Source: Chimonanthus salicifolius (lineage: Eukaryota > Streptophyta > Magnoliopsida > Laurales > Calycanthaceae). From it: DNA of 64,000 nucleotides. The stretch is from positions 81,186,112-81,250,111 of the forward strand of contig CM023533.1 in NCBI GenBank assembly GCA_013350335.1, written 5' to 3'. Below, one piece after another: positions 46,501 to 58,127 of this stretch. How positions within the stretch are numbered: the first letter of the stretch is position 1; the number at the start of each line of letters is the position of its first letter. The translations under genes were made by a program, and so were the position numbers. A model generated the notes under the pieces. That model saw only the letters and a program-made list of their open reading frames with translations. It ran no database searches and was not told where the DNA came from.

Positions 46501-49500
46501 ATAGATGTCACATACTGCAAGTCGGAACCATCCTAGTTGGGCCAATAGGTGGACCCATCAGTGTATATTAGAACAGAATGCCAATTCTTGTTTTTTGAAC
46601 TTCATTTAACCTTTACGTGGCTCCTTACTTAACCCTGGGGTTGTTTAATATTTGATTGTTGGTTTTGGATGCATGCCAAGGCACGAGAACATGGCGAAAG
46701 ATCCATGTATGTATACAATGCTTATGAAAAATCACTTAATTGAATAAGTCCAGCTATGGAATTGAAGTTGATAAAACTGCACCCCTATCCACCATTGGTT
46801 TTTGGATCCTTCAAAATCATGGCTAGATTTATGAAATCAAGCTAATTTTTTAAGCACTATATACAGGCATAGATCTTTCTAACCCACTCAACCCCATGAT
46901 GATAGATAGGTTTCACATGGAGCTCTCACTGAGAGAGCACTTTAAGGGGTGTGCAGCTAGTGCATATATAATGCAGATCCCCTAAGACCAAGTTCTCATG
47001 AAGTTTCACACAAACAATCTAGTAGGTGGGCTTGAAAGGTCTTAGATTGTATATGGTGCCAATAAAATTTCAACTTGATTGGATAAGTGAAGACATGTGT
47101 TTTAAGAGCCTCAAAGCTTCAACTTTATCTGAAATTGGGAATTCATAGGATTAGACCAAAGGGCATTTAAAGCTGCATTGTTGTCAAATTGGGTACGAGT
47201 ACAATTCACAAGGAGTAGATGAGTAGGAGAATGGATAAATTGGATCCACTAATGGCCCCACAAGCTAAATTTTTCATGAAGATCTCATGAAAAAGGTTCT
47301 ACGCAGCGAGACAATGAAAAATCTCTTCTATGCAAAATGTGTTCCCGGCTCTATACATATTTCCCTCTTTAAAAGTTCCATCAATATCCTTCCACTCTTT
47401 TTTCGAGATGTCACCTATATCCTCCTCTTCCTTGCTTCATGCCTCTACCCTCCAGACCTACTACAAAACACCTGCATCTCGGCCATCATTACCTTTACGC
47501 TTGATACTACTCTTTTTTCCCCCACCAGCACACCCAACCCAACTACTACTCAGCCAGTCCATCTCGTCAAAATTCCATCCCACCCAACCTCTTCCATTGC
47601 TCCAATTCCTCTATTTTAACACCTACCCAAACATGTACTACCTCACCAGCCCATTCTTATATACTACCTCTAAATTGCTTCCATAGTGTTGCCTCCTATG
47701 CACCTTTGCCCACCCAACCCATTTGCTTTGGTAGCCACTTAGCCAATTAGACTCTTCCAAATCAACCAATACAATGTCCTCACCATTCCATAATCACACT
47801 TTTAAAAAAAAAAAAAATACATTCCATAATCACACTTATACAACTTGATTTCTTTAAATCCAGCCCACAATCTTCATCATATCTATTACCAACTCACAGC
47901 ATGTGAATTTACCTGAGTTCATTGGTTTCTAAGTTGTTGCCAGTCTATTGGCCTTTCCTGTGATTCTTCTGTTTCTTTTTATTGTTGTTACCCTATATCT
48001 GCCCCTCTAATGCCTTTATTATATTAATATATGAACCATTTCAAAAAAAACTCATAACCTGTGAAGGTTTGGGGATGAAGCCAAAGAATTGGTTGAAGGA
48101 GTGGTTGAGATAGTTGATATTTGGGAGGTCAAAGAAGAAGTTGAGGCGACGCCATAGAAGTTTGCCCAATTAAGGCATGTCATTTTCAGACTATTGAGCT
48201 TGGAAATGGAGTGGCTGCTATCTATGAGCTTGGAGAGGTTGTAGAAGATCAAGGTGTTGAGATAACAAATGTTTCTAATGGACGAGGGATTTGAACAAAG
48301 ACCCTGTTGCTAAAAATGGTGAGCTTGGTAAGTAAATATGGTGAAGACAATTAGGAAAGAAGTAGAAGGAGACGGATCTCATTTCGAGAAAAATGGTGAG
48401 CTTGGTAAGTAAATATGGTGAAGACAATTAGGAAAGAAGTAGAAGGAGACGGATCTCATTTTCGAAAACACAGCAGAAGGACATGACTAGCATTTGGAAA
48501 AAAAAATTGCATGGAATAAATGGGAGCACGTTTGACATGGAAGAGGTGTTTCACCATTTTGCAGGTGTTCAACCACACAGCCCATAAACTACTCTCAAGG
48601 TCAGAGTTCCATGTGAAGCCCACCTATGATTATGAGGTTTGGTGGGTATGAAAGATCATGCCTGCATATAATGCCTATAAAAATCAACTCGATTAATGAC
48701 TAGCCATGGTTTTGAAGGACCCAAAAATCAACAGTCTATAGGGACTGAATTATATCAAGCTCAATCTCGTGGCAAGAATTGTTTGATCAAGCTGATTTTT
48801 TATAAGTGCTATATACACATAGATATTCAAAACCCACTCAACCTCATGATCATAGGTGAGCTCCAAATGAATCTCTCACCATGAGAACACTTCATGAGGT
48901 GTTTGCTCATTATTTTCATGTACATAAAAAACCCAAATGAAGTCAACAATCCATTCTACATCAAACAAACGGACAAGATAGTTGAAAAGTTACCTTGAAA
49001 ACTGTGTTAGCACCTACGTGATCTAAATGACATTGACACCTACCATTGGTCTAAGAAATAGGTGTGGTTTTTCTCTACTGCACCAAGATGTACCCAATAT
49101 GGGGTCATATTGCCCCTAAATTGAATAAGAATTTAGGATAGTAGACGGCCATAGTTAATTTGGGATTTAAAACCAACGATCACAACTAGGGCATTAGTAA
49201 GGCTACATGGCCATAGTTAATTTGGGATTTTTTTAATCAAAAGTTGACGTTTAAAATTTGATCTGAAGCGCCTCTTGGATATGGAGTCCATCACTGATGC
49301 AAAACTTGGCCTATCTTCTAGGCTTTCAACAAATGTTCTCTTCCTTTTCCTGATAATTCAAGCCATATGTGCCGCATGATCCACCACAACTAGTTTTGAA
49401 GTGTTCACCTAGGTTGGTAATGAATGATTACTATTGAGAGTGAAAATATTTTTGGTAAGTGTGGACTTCGGAACAATCTATTAAGTTTAACACAGCAGTT

Positions 49501-52500
49501 GAGTGAAATTTGTTGAGAAGTTTGTAAGGACCACAATCATGTTAGTATTGTGTGGATCGATTTTCATCTAGTAACTCCACATACTAGCAGCAGGTTATCA
49601 CAATCTAATGCAGCCAAACCAACTACATTATTGAATTTGTGCAAATATAGAATGTGTCTCGTTAATTGATGTGTCGTATAAATGTGTAAGTTGTTGCAAT
49701 ATACATATACAAAACCATTTTGTGAAGATAGTTGGCTTGCTTAGTGCTGTTTTCTATCAATATTTGCTGTTGCAGTTTTTTGACATACTAATTACAATGT
49801 ACCTAATGACAGCAATTCTTTTGGGCCAAATTGATGTCACTAGCTGAATTTTACTTTTATTTCGTCTCTAATAAATTTTCCCTTTTCAAAAAAGATACTG
49901 CTGCTTCGGGTTTTTCCATTGATGTACTCTGATTGTAACTCAATGAAAAATGTGGACTCTCATTTGCATCAGGATGTCAGACACAAAATCCCATGAAGTC
50001 CAAAATACCAACACAACATTAAAATTTATTCAATAACATAACATTATGACACATCTAGGATACTTCAGCACTATGCGACAATGTATCATATCAGACACCA
50101 CCATATCCCCATCGAATACCTCGATACTTATAGGACACTAGTGAAATATGCTTTAATGATTTCACTATACTTTTGTCATAAGACATACCAAAGAACGGGC
50201 TATAAAAGATTTTATTGCAAAAAAATAATAATGATACTGCAAAATACTAAAATAGACACCTATGACGTTTAGCACACTTGAATACTGTCATTTGATAATT
50301 ACAAAAAATAATAATGGTTACATAAAGATTAAACTATACATTCGAGAATGCTTATTAATGACAAGAACTATAATTGTGTATAAGACAATTAATATTTTCC
50401 TTGTCAATAAAATATATTTCAATCGTTTCCTTTTAACGACTATGTCACATGTCAGTTCTGATATGCTGGTAATACCCCAGATCGTCACAGTTGAATTTCT
50501 TCTGTTATTTCTTCTCAAAAATGCAATTGCCATTTAAACTCAGTTTCTCAAACCTGAGGTGACAATTGTGATTTGAAGTCTCAATTAAACACACTTCTGC
50601 AGGAAAAACCCATTATGTCCTTCTAAAACTTCAGCCTATACAGTTAGGCTAAAAAAATATCTGACTGAGAACAACACAGATCAAAAGATGATTCTAGATC
50701 ATAAAATTCAAAATAAATTGTAACCAAAAATAAAGATCATGAATCTTGAATCGAAATGGTTATTTACTTATGCTGAAAGAATAAAACATAACAATCACCA
50801 AACTGTTTGCTGTTCCACATAGACAGCAAGCAATCCAAGCCAATGAAAAAAGGCAGTAGGTATGCAATAATCACACTCACCTTACCAGTGACAACAACAT
50901 CCTCAGCCTGTAGCTGTCTGCACCTTTCCCATGCAAGGTCATACTGAATTGATCTTAGACTCAAAATCAAGCTATCATCAGCTTCGTTCTCACCAATAAT
51001 TACAAACTCTTCTTGTAAACCTGGATATATTCCTGCCTCTTCTACACGCTTTATTTTATGAATGCATGCTTCTTGGACAGGTAAATAAGCTGAAGATTTT
51101 GCTGTAATATCAACAAGTGCCCCATTGTTGTCCGTACAGAAAACAGTTCCTTTGACCTGATAAAATTGATAGATTTAAGCACAAAAGTCATTAAAGACAT
51201 ATTAAGAAGAAGAAATTTTCTGCATCTTTAGATGTGTGGCTGAATAAGGGTGTGAACATAGCACTAACCACCAAGAACAGTTGCAAAAGCCAATTCTCCT
51301 ATAAAAAGTCAACAACTGAAAAAAGACTTGGAGCCACAGATCTTCAAAACCCAAACAGTGAAGCCTCCAAGTGAGAAACGCAATCCCCATAAACCAGAAC
51401 CATGCTCCATTCACAATTACAACCATTTCAGGGTATTTGGATGGTGCTACTTAATTCAAGCTCAAGTTCACTCTTCTTTTCTTTTCTTCAGAATATTTTT
51501 TGAAAGATAGCCCAATTTAACAATTCACAAAATCCCTTATGCTAATAGATGGGATTTTGACTTTTGATGATGATAATGATGAAAACCCCTTATGCTACAC
51601 CGTATAAATTAAAAAGAAATTCACGTATATAGGTCAACTGATATAAGCAGCTAAAATTTTGTAAAGAGAATTAGTTGAAAACCCAAATCTTAAAATCATC
51701 CAATCGAAAAATACAAATTCTCAATCAACATTGTGAATGTGAGCATATGAATGGTCTACTTCATCAAAGACTGAGGCTCTGTTTGGATTGGGAGGATTTA
51801 GGTGAGAGGAATGATGGTTGCCCCTCAACTATACTGCATGGGTAACCCTGAGGGGTTAGCTTGATAGTCAATTCCCACCCTTGTTTGTGGGAGGTCTTAG
51901 GATAAAGCCCCCCTCAACACAAAAAGGGCCACTCCCCATAGTTTTTACCCGGCGTGTGTAGATAGGGAGGTTTAGACATGCCCCAAGGATTAGTCAAGTG
52001 AAATGCCTGGATACCTCGGTCTTCAAAAAAAAACTATATTGCATGGGTACACATATTTGTCGAAACTCAACAGGTACAAGGTGTTGGATTTGGCCAATTC
52101 TAATGACATAGGATTCACATATATGGCATGATAAGTAAATTTAAAGTATATTTAGTTTTTAAATGAAAATAAGGAGCGAAAATAATATCAATAGAAAATA
52201 ATATACTAGTTATAATCTAAAAAACCAAGGGATAGAAGTACCAATATTTTAACTAGGTTTCAAAAGATAAAAGTGTGATTATATTTTGTCTCCAAAAATA
52301 AAGTAAAAGAGTACTACAAGAAATATGATGCAGAGACATGCCAGACATGATTGCCTCACACATTTCAAACACCTCAAGGTGAACATAACTGAAGCTGTAC
52401 CAGATGGTATCACACCAAGTAATAGTTTATCCTTGTCTAGCCCCTACAATGTGGACTGCAGAATCCACCCTGGCCCCTACCCCCACATCCTTTTCTAAGA

Positions 52501-53604
52501 CGATCCCCACATGAGCTCAAAAAAAAATCTAAAAAGCCTTGTTCCACACAATGCAAAATCAATCAAGGAATTTCTGCACCAAGGGATTTTGATTTGAAAA
52601 GACAAACTTCTGAAAGCCATAAGTCAAAAACCCTCTAGGTTAAGACCAAAACCAGAAACCCATCAATGCATACTTACACATGACCAATACAAGATATATT
52701 CAAAACATCGAGTTCCCACAAGCATCTAATTGAAAACCCTATTTACATTACGCATTTACACATGACCAATACGAGATTATTCAAAAAGCCGAGCTCCCAC
52801 AAGCATCAATTTGAAAACCCTATCCTCAGACCTGACAAGATCAACATAAAAGTTCAGCATATGGGTATCTTAAATCCACATAATTCTACAACAAATGCTA
52901 ATTTAGGTCATACCCAACCCCCAAAATCCTCCAATTTTAAAACCAAAATATCAAGAACTCATCTTCAGACACACTCGATAAGATCTTTAAGTATTTCTGG
53001 GTACAGGAATCTGTAAAATCAATCGTCTGCAGCAATGTGCATTTAACTCGTACTCATTTCGTAAATTATCCAGTATAAAAAAGAATAAATCCAAAAATTC
53101 CATCTTTGGAATTTAGATACGCCTGAGAGAGAGAGAGTTTCAGCACATGGATTGTCTCTAAAACCATTCAATTCTGAACCAAATGCTCAACTAGCTCATA
53201 CACAATAAGCAATTCGCATTATATTTTAAGTGGGTTGTAGGGGAGTTTCTTTAAACACTATTGCTTAAGAAGAGAAACTCATAACGAAGGAAGAAAAAGG
53301 TCCCACCCACCTTGGTGCCGATTTCGGAATCAAAATCGTACTTATCGATAGCCGTGTGGAAGTCTTCGACAGAAAAAGAGACGCCTTCCATAGGGGCATT
53401 GAGGCAGCGGTCATAAGCGTCTTCGAACATCTGCTTCAGCTTCTGGCGCTCTCTCGTTTGGGCGTTATTGATGGCGACCGCTGAGACTATTGTTGTGGAG
53501 AAAGAAGCTCTTCTACATGTGGGTTTTGAAGTGGGCTTAGAGAGGGGAGAGGAGGCCAGAGGCGGGCATCTCAGGCCTGAAAATTGGTGTGCCAAAGACG
53601 CCAT
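37526..53604 (-). CDS. PRPS1: Chloroplast 30S ribosomal protein S1 (nuclear gene)
   Basis: Exons, 5' to 3' on the minus strand: 53311-53604, 50881-51156, 45682-45762, 44104-44385, 43907-44017, 43730-43816, 37526-37633. Every exon is a whole number of codons and all introns are GT/AG. The total is 412 residues, the usual length of plant plastid S1. Residues 1 to about 41 are Ser/Thr/Arg-rich with few acidic residues, a chloroplast transit peptide. Three S1 RNA-binding domains follow at about 96-168, 183-249 and 261-331; the third has the classic [20 protein letters not shown]. The tail (RFQPE, then [22 protein letters not shown]) fits the family. S1 binds mRNA on the small subunit and helps plastid translation start. 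The 6.1-kb last intron holds an antisense LINE. A transposon begins 141 bp upstream of the ATG. No disabling change is seen. Confidence 0.96.
37772..38273. mobile_element. Mutator-like MITE, copy 2
   Basis: The start TGTTGTGGAAATCGAATCGTAT and the interior (GTGTATCGTAAACATAGAATCATAAGATTC, here given as successive phrases GTGTATCGTAAAC and AGAATCATAAGATTC) follow copy 1 at 7889-8374. The end AAGATTTTAACAATAA matches the copy-1 end less well. No clear target duplication was found. It looks older than copy 1. Confidence 0.68.
38850..42897 (+). mobile_element. Degenerate LINE with endonuclease, RT, zf-RVT and RNase H
   Basis: Order on the plus strand: endonuclease ([13 protein letters not shown] near 39130-39180, [16 protein letters not shown] near 39240-39290); reverse transcriptase ([18 protein letters not shown] near 40085, [20 protein letters not shown] near 40580-40640, and a YNDN where the active-site DD is expected near 40770); zinc-finger-like [10 protein letters not shown] near 41920; and RNase H ([42 protein letters not shown]) at 42440-42697. 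It ends AATAAAATCAC and a short A tail at 42889-42897. Many stops. It is antisense to PRPS1. Confidence 0.85.
45060..45546. repeat. 242-bp tandem duplication in a PRPS1 intron
   Basis: Both copies begin ACAAGTGGAGGTCACACAAGC (45060 and 45302) and end CTAGATGGAAAAAGAAGA. They differ at a handful of sites and small indels. The repeat lies in the intron 44386-45681. Confidence 0.93.
46796..47090. mobile_element. Foldback element, copy 1
   Basis: The left arm (GGATCCTTCAAAATCATGG ... CACTATATACAGGCATAGATC ... AACCCACTC) is imperfectly complementary to the right arm (GGTGGGCTTGAAAGGTC ... TTGTATATGGTGCC ... CAACTTGATTGG). Both arms also match 48560-48905. The limits are approximate and I found no target duplication. 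Confidence 0.55.
48312..48465. repeat. 77-bp tandem duplication
   Basis: The phrase AAAAATGGTGAGCTTGG through GACGGATCTCATTT is repeated at 48312 and 48389, almost without change. Confidence 0.92.
48560..48905. mobile_element. Foldback element, copy 2
   Basis: The left arm contains GGTGGGTATGAAAGATCATGCCTGCATATAATGCC (as phrases GGTGGGTATGAAAGATC and GCATATAATGCC). The right arm contains GTGCTATATACACATAGATA and AACCCACTCAACCTCATG. Matches to copy 1 occur in both direct and inverted orientation, which is what two palindromic elements give. Confidence 0.55.
51845..52031 (+). mobile_element. tRNA-type SINE, copy e, with target duplication
   Basis: It is flanked by AACTATACTGCATGGGTA (51827-51844) and AACTATATTGCATGGGTA (52032-52049), 17 of 18 bases alike. 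The head GGGGTTAGCTTGATAGTC, the shared AAGGGCCACTCCCCATAG, and GCCCCAAGGATTAGTC with its poly-A end place it in the family. It is antisense to PRPS1. Confidence 0.88.
52674..52824. repeat. 82-bp imperfect tandem duplication
   Basis: Both copies carry ACACATGACCAATAC, then GAG(C/T)TCCCACAAGCATC and TTGAAAACCCTAT, at 52674 and 52756. Confidence 0.85.
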
Positions 53605-54307
53605 CTTTCCCTTTTCAGGTCAGAGATAGGATGGTGAAGGAGAGAGGAGGAGAGCTCTGGACTGTTTAACTTCTCTATCCAAAACACACTCCCACTCTAA
53701 ACGTATGGAAGCGAGAGCTCTCTATCTTTCTTCATTATTTGTTCTAGGCTGCGTTTGGATGGGGATAAGAGGGGTTAACCCCACATTACCCCTTTTTTGG
53801 TAAAAGGAGGAAGGGTGAATACCCGTGTGGGGCAAAGAATACCCCTCGTTACCCTCCCTTTTGCTCATGAATTTTTTTTTTTTTTACATTTTATTTATTT
53901 ATTTATTTTGGTAAGTACTTGACTTTTTTTTTTTTTTTGTTAAAGCACTCCATTATTTCCATTTGATAAATTTCATATCACCAAACAACAAATTATATTT
54001 TTTTATGAAAAGATATGAATAATTTTTTTATTCATTTATTGAAATTTAAAATAATAATAGTAGTTTTTTATTTAATTTTTATTTTTTAAGGAAACATTTC
54101 CCCTGTTTATCCCGTGCCTTCCTCTATTTTTCAATTATATATTATATAATTTTCTGAAACGTATTTGTCAAAATGTCCTATTTTTAAGCTGTGATTCTGT
54201 CGAAATTCGATAAGGTCTCAAAACTCTGAAAATTTTGAGATTCATAATAATCTTTTTCAAGGTAATTAACAATTTATTCTGTTAGAAGATTATTTAAAAA
54301 ATGTGTC

Positions 54308-56036
54308 AACATTTTCAACGTGATGCATTTGGGTACGTGATGCATTTGAGTGAGGGGTAAATTTTTACAAGGGTTACCCTTGAGTAGGGGTAAACTGACA
54401 TATTAACAATTTTATGAGAATTAATAATTTTATTAAATCTATATAATATAAAAATAAAATTTCTGCAACATTTTCACCGTGATGTATTTGGATGAGGGGT
54501 AAATTTTTACAGGGGTTACCTTTGAGTAGGGATAATTGTAAGTAGAGATAAACTGACATATTAACAATTTTATGAGAATTAATAATTTTATTAAAACTAT
54601 ATAATATAAAAATAAAATTTCTGCAATATTTTCAACGTGATGCATTTTAGTGAGGGGTAAATTTTTACAGGGGTTATCCTTGAGTAGGGGTAATTGTACG
54701 TAGGGGTAAACTGACATATTAACAATTTTATGAGAATTAATAATTTTATTAAATTTATATAATATAAAAATAAAATTTTTACAACATTTTCAACGTGATG
54801 CATTTGGATGAGGGATAAATTTTTACAGGGGCTACTTTTCAGCAAGGGTAATTGTAAGTAGGGGTAAACTGACATATTAACAATTTTATGAGAATTAATA
54901 ATTTTATTAAATCTATATAATATAAAAATAAAATTTCTGCAACATTTTCACTGTGTTGCATTTGGATGAGGAGTAAATTTTTACAAGAGTTACCCTTGAG
55001 TAGGGGTAATTGTAAGTAGAGGTAAACTGACATATTAACAATTGTATGAGAATTAATGTCACGACACGACCCGAAAACAGGGCTTAGGGTCCAACTCAGT
55101 GTGATATTGTCCGCTCTGGGCCTCGAACACAAGCGAGCCAGCACAATTTTGTTCTTGGGCCCGGCCCACATGGCCAAGCCTAAAAGGCCTCAAACAAGAG
55201 TAGAGGTGGGTGGCCTCAAATAAACCCACCAATTTCTTCCTTCCAAACCGATGTGGGACTCTCCCCACATCAGTGGTGTGTTCACACCAAGGGGCAGGGT
55301 ATCACAATCGCCCCCCCTAAGGCCTCGAGCCGCCCTCGGTTTGACTCGGCCCAGCTCAACAACACTAGGAAAGGAGGAAAGTCCACACAGTCAGAGTGTT
55401 GAACTCGGCTCTGATACCAATTTGCCACGACCCGACCCGAAAACAAGGCTTAGGGTCCAACTCAGTGTGATATTGTCCGCTCTGGGCCTCGCACACAAGC
55501 AAGCCCGCACGGTTTTGTTCTTGGGCCCGGCCCACATGGCCAGGCCCAAAAGGCCTCAAACAAGAGTAGAGGTGGGTGGCCTCAAATAAACCCACCAATT
55601 TCTTCCTCCCAAACCGATGTGGGACTCTCCTCACATCAGTGGTGTGTTCACACCAAGGGGCAGGGTATCACAATTAATAATTTTATTAAATCTATATAAT
55701 ATAAAAATAAAATTTCTGCAACATTTTCAACGTGATGCATTTTAGTGAGGGGTAAATTTTTACAGGGGTTACCCTTGAGTAGGGGTAATTGTACGTAGGG
55801 TTAAACTGACATATTAACAATTTTATGAGAATTAATAATTTTATTAAATCTATATAATATAAAAATAAAATTTCTGTAACATTTTCAAAGTGATGCATTT
55901 GAATAAGGGGTAAATTTTTATAAGGGTTACCCTTGAATAGGGGTAACTGACATATTAACAATTTTATGAGAATTAATATTTTTATTAAATTCATATAATA
56001 TAAAAAATAATAATTATAATTTTTATGAAGAGATAT
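54308..56036. repeat. 158-bp tandem array, seven units, interrupted by a TRIM
   Basis: Units begin at the AACATTTTCAACGTGATGC-like phrase at 54308, 54467, 54625, 54783, 54941, 55720 and 55878. The spacings are 159, 158, 158, 158, 779 and 158. The 779 step equals 158 + 616 + 5, the TRIM plus its target duplication. Each unit carries several GGGGTAA motifs, a GGGTTACCC, and an AT-rich half (AATTTTATGAGAATTAATAA). Confidence 0.95.
55057..55672 (-). mobile_element. TRIM (miniature LTR retrotransposon), 616 bp
   Basis: Two 250-bp LTRs (55057-55306 and 55423-55672) flank 116 bp. The target duplication is ATTAA (55052-55056 and 55673-55677). On the minus strand the inner region has the primer site TGGTATCAGAGCC close to the 5' LTR (55423-55672) and a purine tract TTAGGGGGGGCGAT next to the 3' LTR. 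There is no coding sequence. I counted about 12 LTR differences (near 5%). It is GC-rich compared with its surroundings. Confidence 0.93.
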
Positions 56037-57790
56037 GTTGATATTTTTTATTTATTTATTGAAATTTAAAATAGTAATATCAAAAAAAATCTTTATTTAT
56101 TTTTTTAATATTAGAATGCAAGTGTTCATTTTAAATTATAATTATGAAAAATAATTTATAAAAATTAGATAATATTATTATAAGTTATATTATTAGAATT
56201 TACTTCATAAATATTATTTAATAATTATGTTTTATTAAAAAAATAAAAAAAATATTAATATATCAAGTTACCATTGCTTATAGTTACCAAAAAAGATTTT
56301 TTACTCTTAGGGTAAGATTTTACTTTACCACTGCAATTACCAAAAAAGATAAGGGTAATCCTAGTTCAAAGGTTATCCCTGCTCAAGGATGACCCCTACT
56401 TAAAGGTAACCCCTATAAAAATTACCCCCATCGAAACGCAGCCTGGTTTCTACTTTCTACTTCTTAGATGGAGCAAAGATGAGGTTGAGAGAAGAAATTG
56501 CCCCTAAGAGATTCATCTTATGATCACTTCTTTCGTGGCATTCACGTTATTCTCTTCATTTTACATCTTACACTAATTTTCTCAATGTCATTGTTCTGTT
56601 AATTGGATAAATGTTTGATTTGGCTGCAATCAAAATAACGTTTATGGTTAAATTAAACTTCAATTTTTATTTATGACTAAGGTCACTTCGGAACATATGC
56701 AAGTCATTCTATCAACACACACTAGGCGACGCATGAAAAGTCAGTGTGAATTGAACAAAACTCTCAGTCAGTGAGTTTTTCACCATCACTTCAACGGATT
56801 TTAATTAAATTAAAGCTGAATATTTAGACACCACTCTTTTCTATCAAGAGATACTGTTTTTTCAAAAATAGTGTGAAACTACTATTTTGCCATTCGAACG
56901 AACATTTCAGTAAAAAATGCGTTTAGTTCAGACATTCTTCCCTCCTCTCTAGAATATGTGGGTTGTGGAGAGGGATTTTCAAACGAGGTCGTTTCTCGAC
57001 GGATTCCTATAAACAAGATATCAAAATTCATCTATTCTAAATTTTATGAATTCCGAAACTGATTTTAAATGAAAAGGCTATAATTTTGAACTTAAAAAAT
57101 TGTACCCAAAGAATTAAGAGAGAAAAATTAATAAAATTCAGACTAGATAAATTTTGATACTTTTGATAATTGTTTGTAGAAATTGGTCGAGAAACTGTCT
57201 CTCTGCCAACTACAATCTTTACATGTTTAACTTCGGATTTTCAAAGGTATTGTCTCTCTAAAATTTTTTTGGGCAAGTTTCAATAAAAAGTCAACTCAAA
57301 ACTTAATTTAGTTGAACTTTGTCAAATTTTCAACTTCTTAAAAATTTAACTAGATGTAATTTGTTAGAGGGGATCTATGTCCAAATCTAAACTTCAACCT
57401 GCAAAGTCATGACTGTTGAAAGTTGAAACCTATTTAATGTGAATTTTATGGATACTGTGATATATATTTTTTTATGACAAAAAATTTTAAGACCTATCAC
57501 ATCTCTCCAAGTGTAAGGGCACTGGGCAAACTTCATATGCATACCTCTCTAAAGCCATGAGCATTGGATGACCAGAGGACTTAAATATGAGACCTCTGGT
57601 TTCTGATCTAAAGCATTTACCTATTGAGCATTCGCTTAAGATATTATAGACACTGTAATATCAAAATTATAACGTAACTTTTTATTTATACATAAAATAA
57701 AAAATATATTTAATTTGCACAATAAAATTTCAAGTCTAAAACAATATAATACAACATCAAGAGTGATGATCTGTGTACCATGAGTTTTCA

Positions 57791-57886
57791 TTATAGTGCA
57801 CCACTTTTAAAAGAAAAAAACTATTTTACCATTACTTATTATAGTGCACCACTTTTAAAAGAAAAAAACTATTTTACCATTACTTT
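57791..57886. repeat. 48-bp tandem duplication
   Basis: TTATAGTGCACCACTTTTAA ... ACTATTTTACCATTACT is present twice in direct succession, at 57791 and 57839. Confidence 0.95.
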
Positions 57887-57961
57887 TCTTTTTCTCTCTT
57901 TTCCATCTTTAAAAAAGAGAGGACAAAATCTCAACCGGGTGTTTTAATTATATTTTTACCC

Positions 57962-58127
57962 AATATGGGTGTAACTCAACTGATTGCCTCCCGTTTCAGG
58001 AAGCAGAAAGTTGCAGGTTCGAGTCTCGATGGCCTAATTTTGGTGTACCCTAGAAGTAGTAAGCTCAACCGTAGGGGTTTTACGCTCGGTATCCCACAAC
58101 TTCCTACACGTAAATTAAAAAAAAAAA
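57962..58127 (+). mobile_element. tRNA-type SINE of a second family
   Basis: The A-box-like TGTAACTCAACTGATTGCC and a good B box GGTTCGAGTCTC are about 37 bp apart, as in tRNA heads. The body (GTACCCTAGAAGTAGTAAG, CGGTATCCCACAACTTCC) differs from the other SINEs here and ends in a 14-A run. A clear target duplication was not found. Confidence 0.65.

Larger units (their letters stand above)
45763..50880 (-). other. PRPS1 intron, 5.1 kb
   Basis: It separates VVVTGK from VVGANKGG in the second S1 domain. It holds two related foldback elements (about 46796-47090 and 48560-48905) and a 77-bp tandem duplication. From 48906 to 50880 I see only AT-rich sequence with no recognisable element. The frames at 47287-47686 have no family match. 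Confidence 0.75.
51157..53310 (-). other. First PRPS1 intron, 2.2 kb
   Basis: It separates the transit-peptide exon from the first S1 domain. It holds SINE copy e and an 82-bp tandem duplication (52674-52824). Nothing else was recognised. Confidence 0.85.
53746..56444. mobile_element. 2.7-kb TIR element carrying a tandem array, upstream of PRPS1
   Basis: The left end AGGCTGCGTTTGGATGGGG and the complement of the right end, AGGCTGCGTTTCGATGGGGG, are near-perfect inverted repeats. Subterminal sequence on both sides is rich in GGGGTAA / TTACCCC. The core is the 158-bp array at 54308-56036, split by a TRIM. No transposase is visible, so it is non-autonomous. A target duplication was not clear. 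It begins 141 bp upstream of the PRPS1 start codon, so promoter or 5' UTR sequence must be very short or lie within it. Confidence 0.75.

Noticed and set aside
47287..47686. Overlapping plus-strand frames of 110 and 118 codons
   Set aside because: Two frames open at once in C/T-rich sequence of a PRPS1 intron, with no family match.
55251..55634. GC-rich frames of 89-112 codons as a gene
   Set aside because: They lie in the TRIM LTRs and inner region, which carry primer and polypurine sites but no protein family.
54374..55994. Series of similar minus-strand frames of 61-112 codons as a repeated small protein family
   Set aside because: They are the 158-bp array and TRIM read in whatever frame is open. 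158 is not a multiple of three and there are no gene signals.
54308..56036. Array considered as a CRISPR-like structure
   Set aside because: Units are contiguous with no unique spacers, and the DNA is a plant nuclear genome.
57965..58035. Possible tRNA gene from the A- and B-box motifs
   Set aside because: No acceptor stem or anticodon arm can be drawn, and the unit continues into a SINE body with a poly-A tail.
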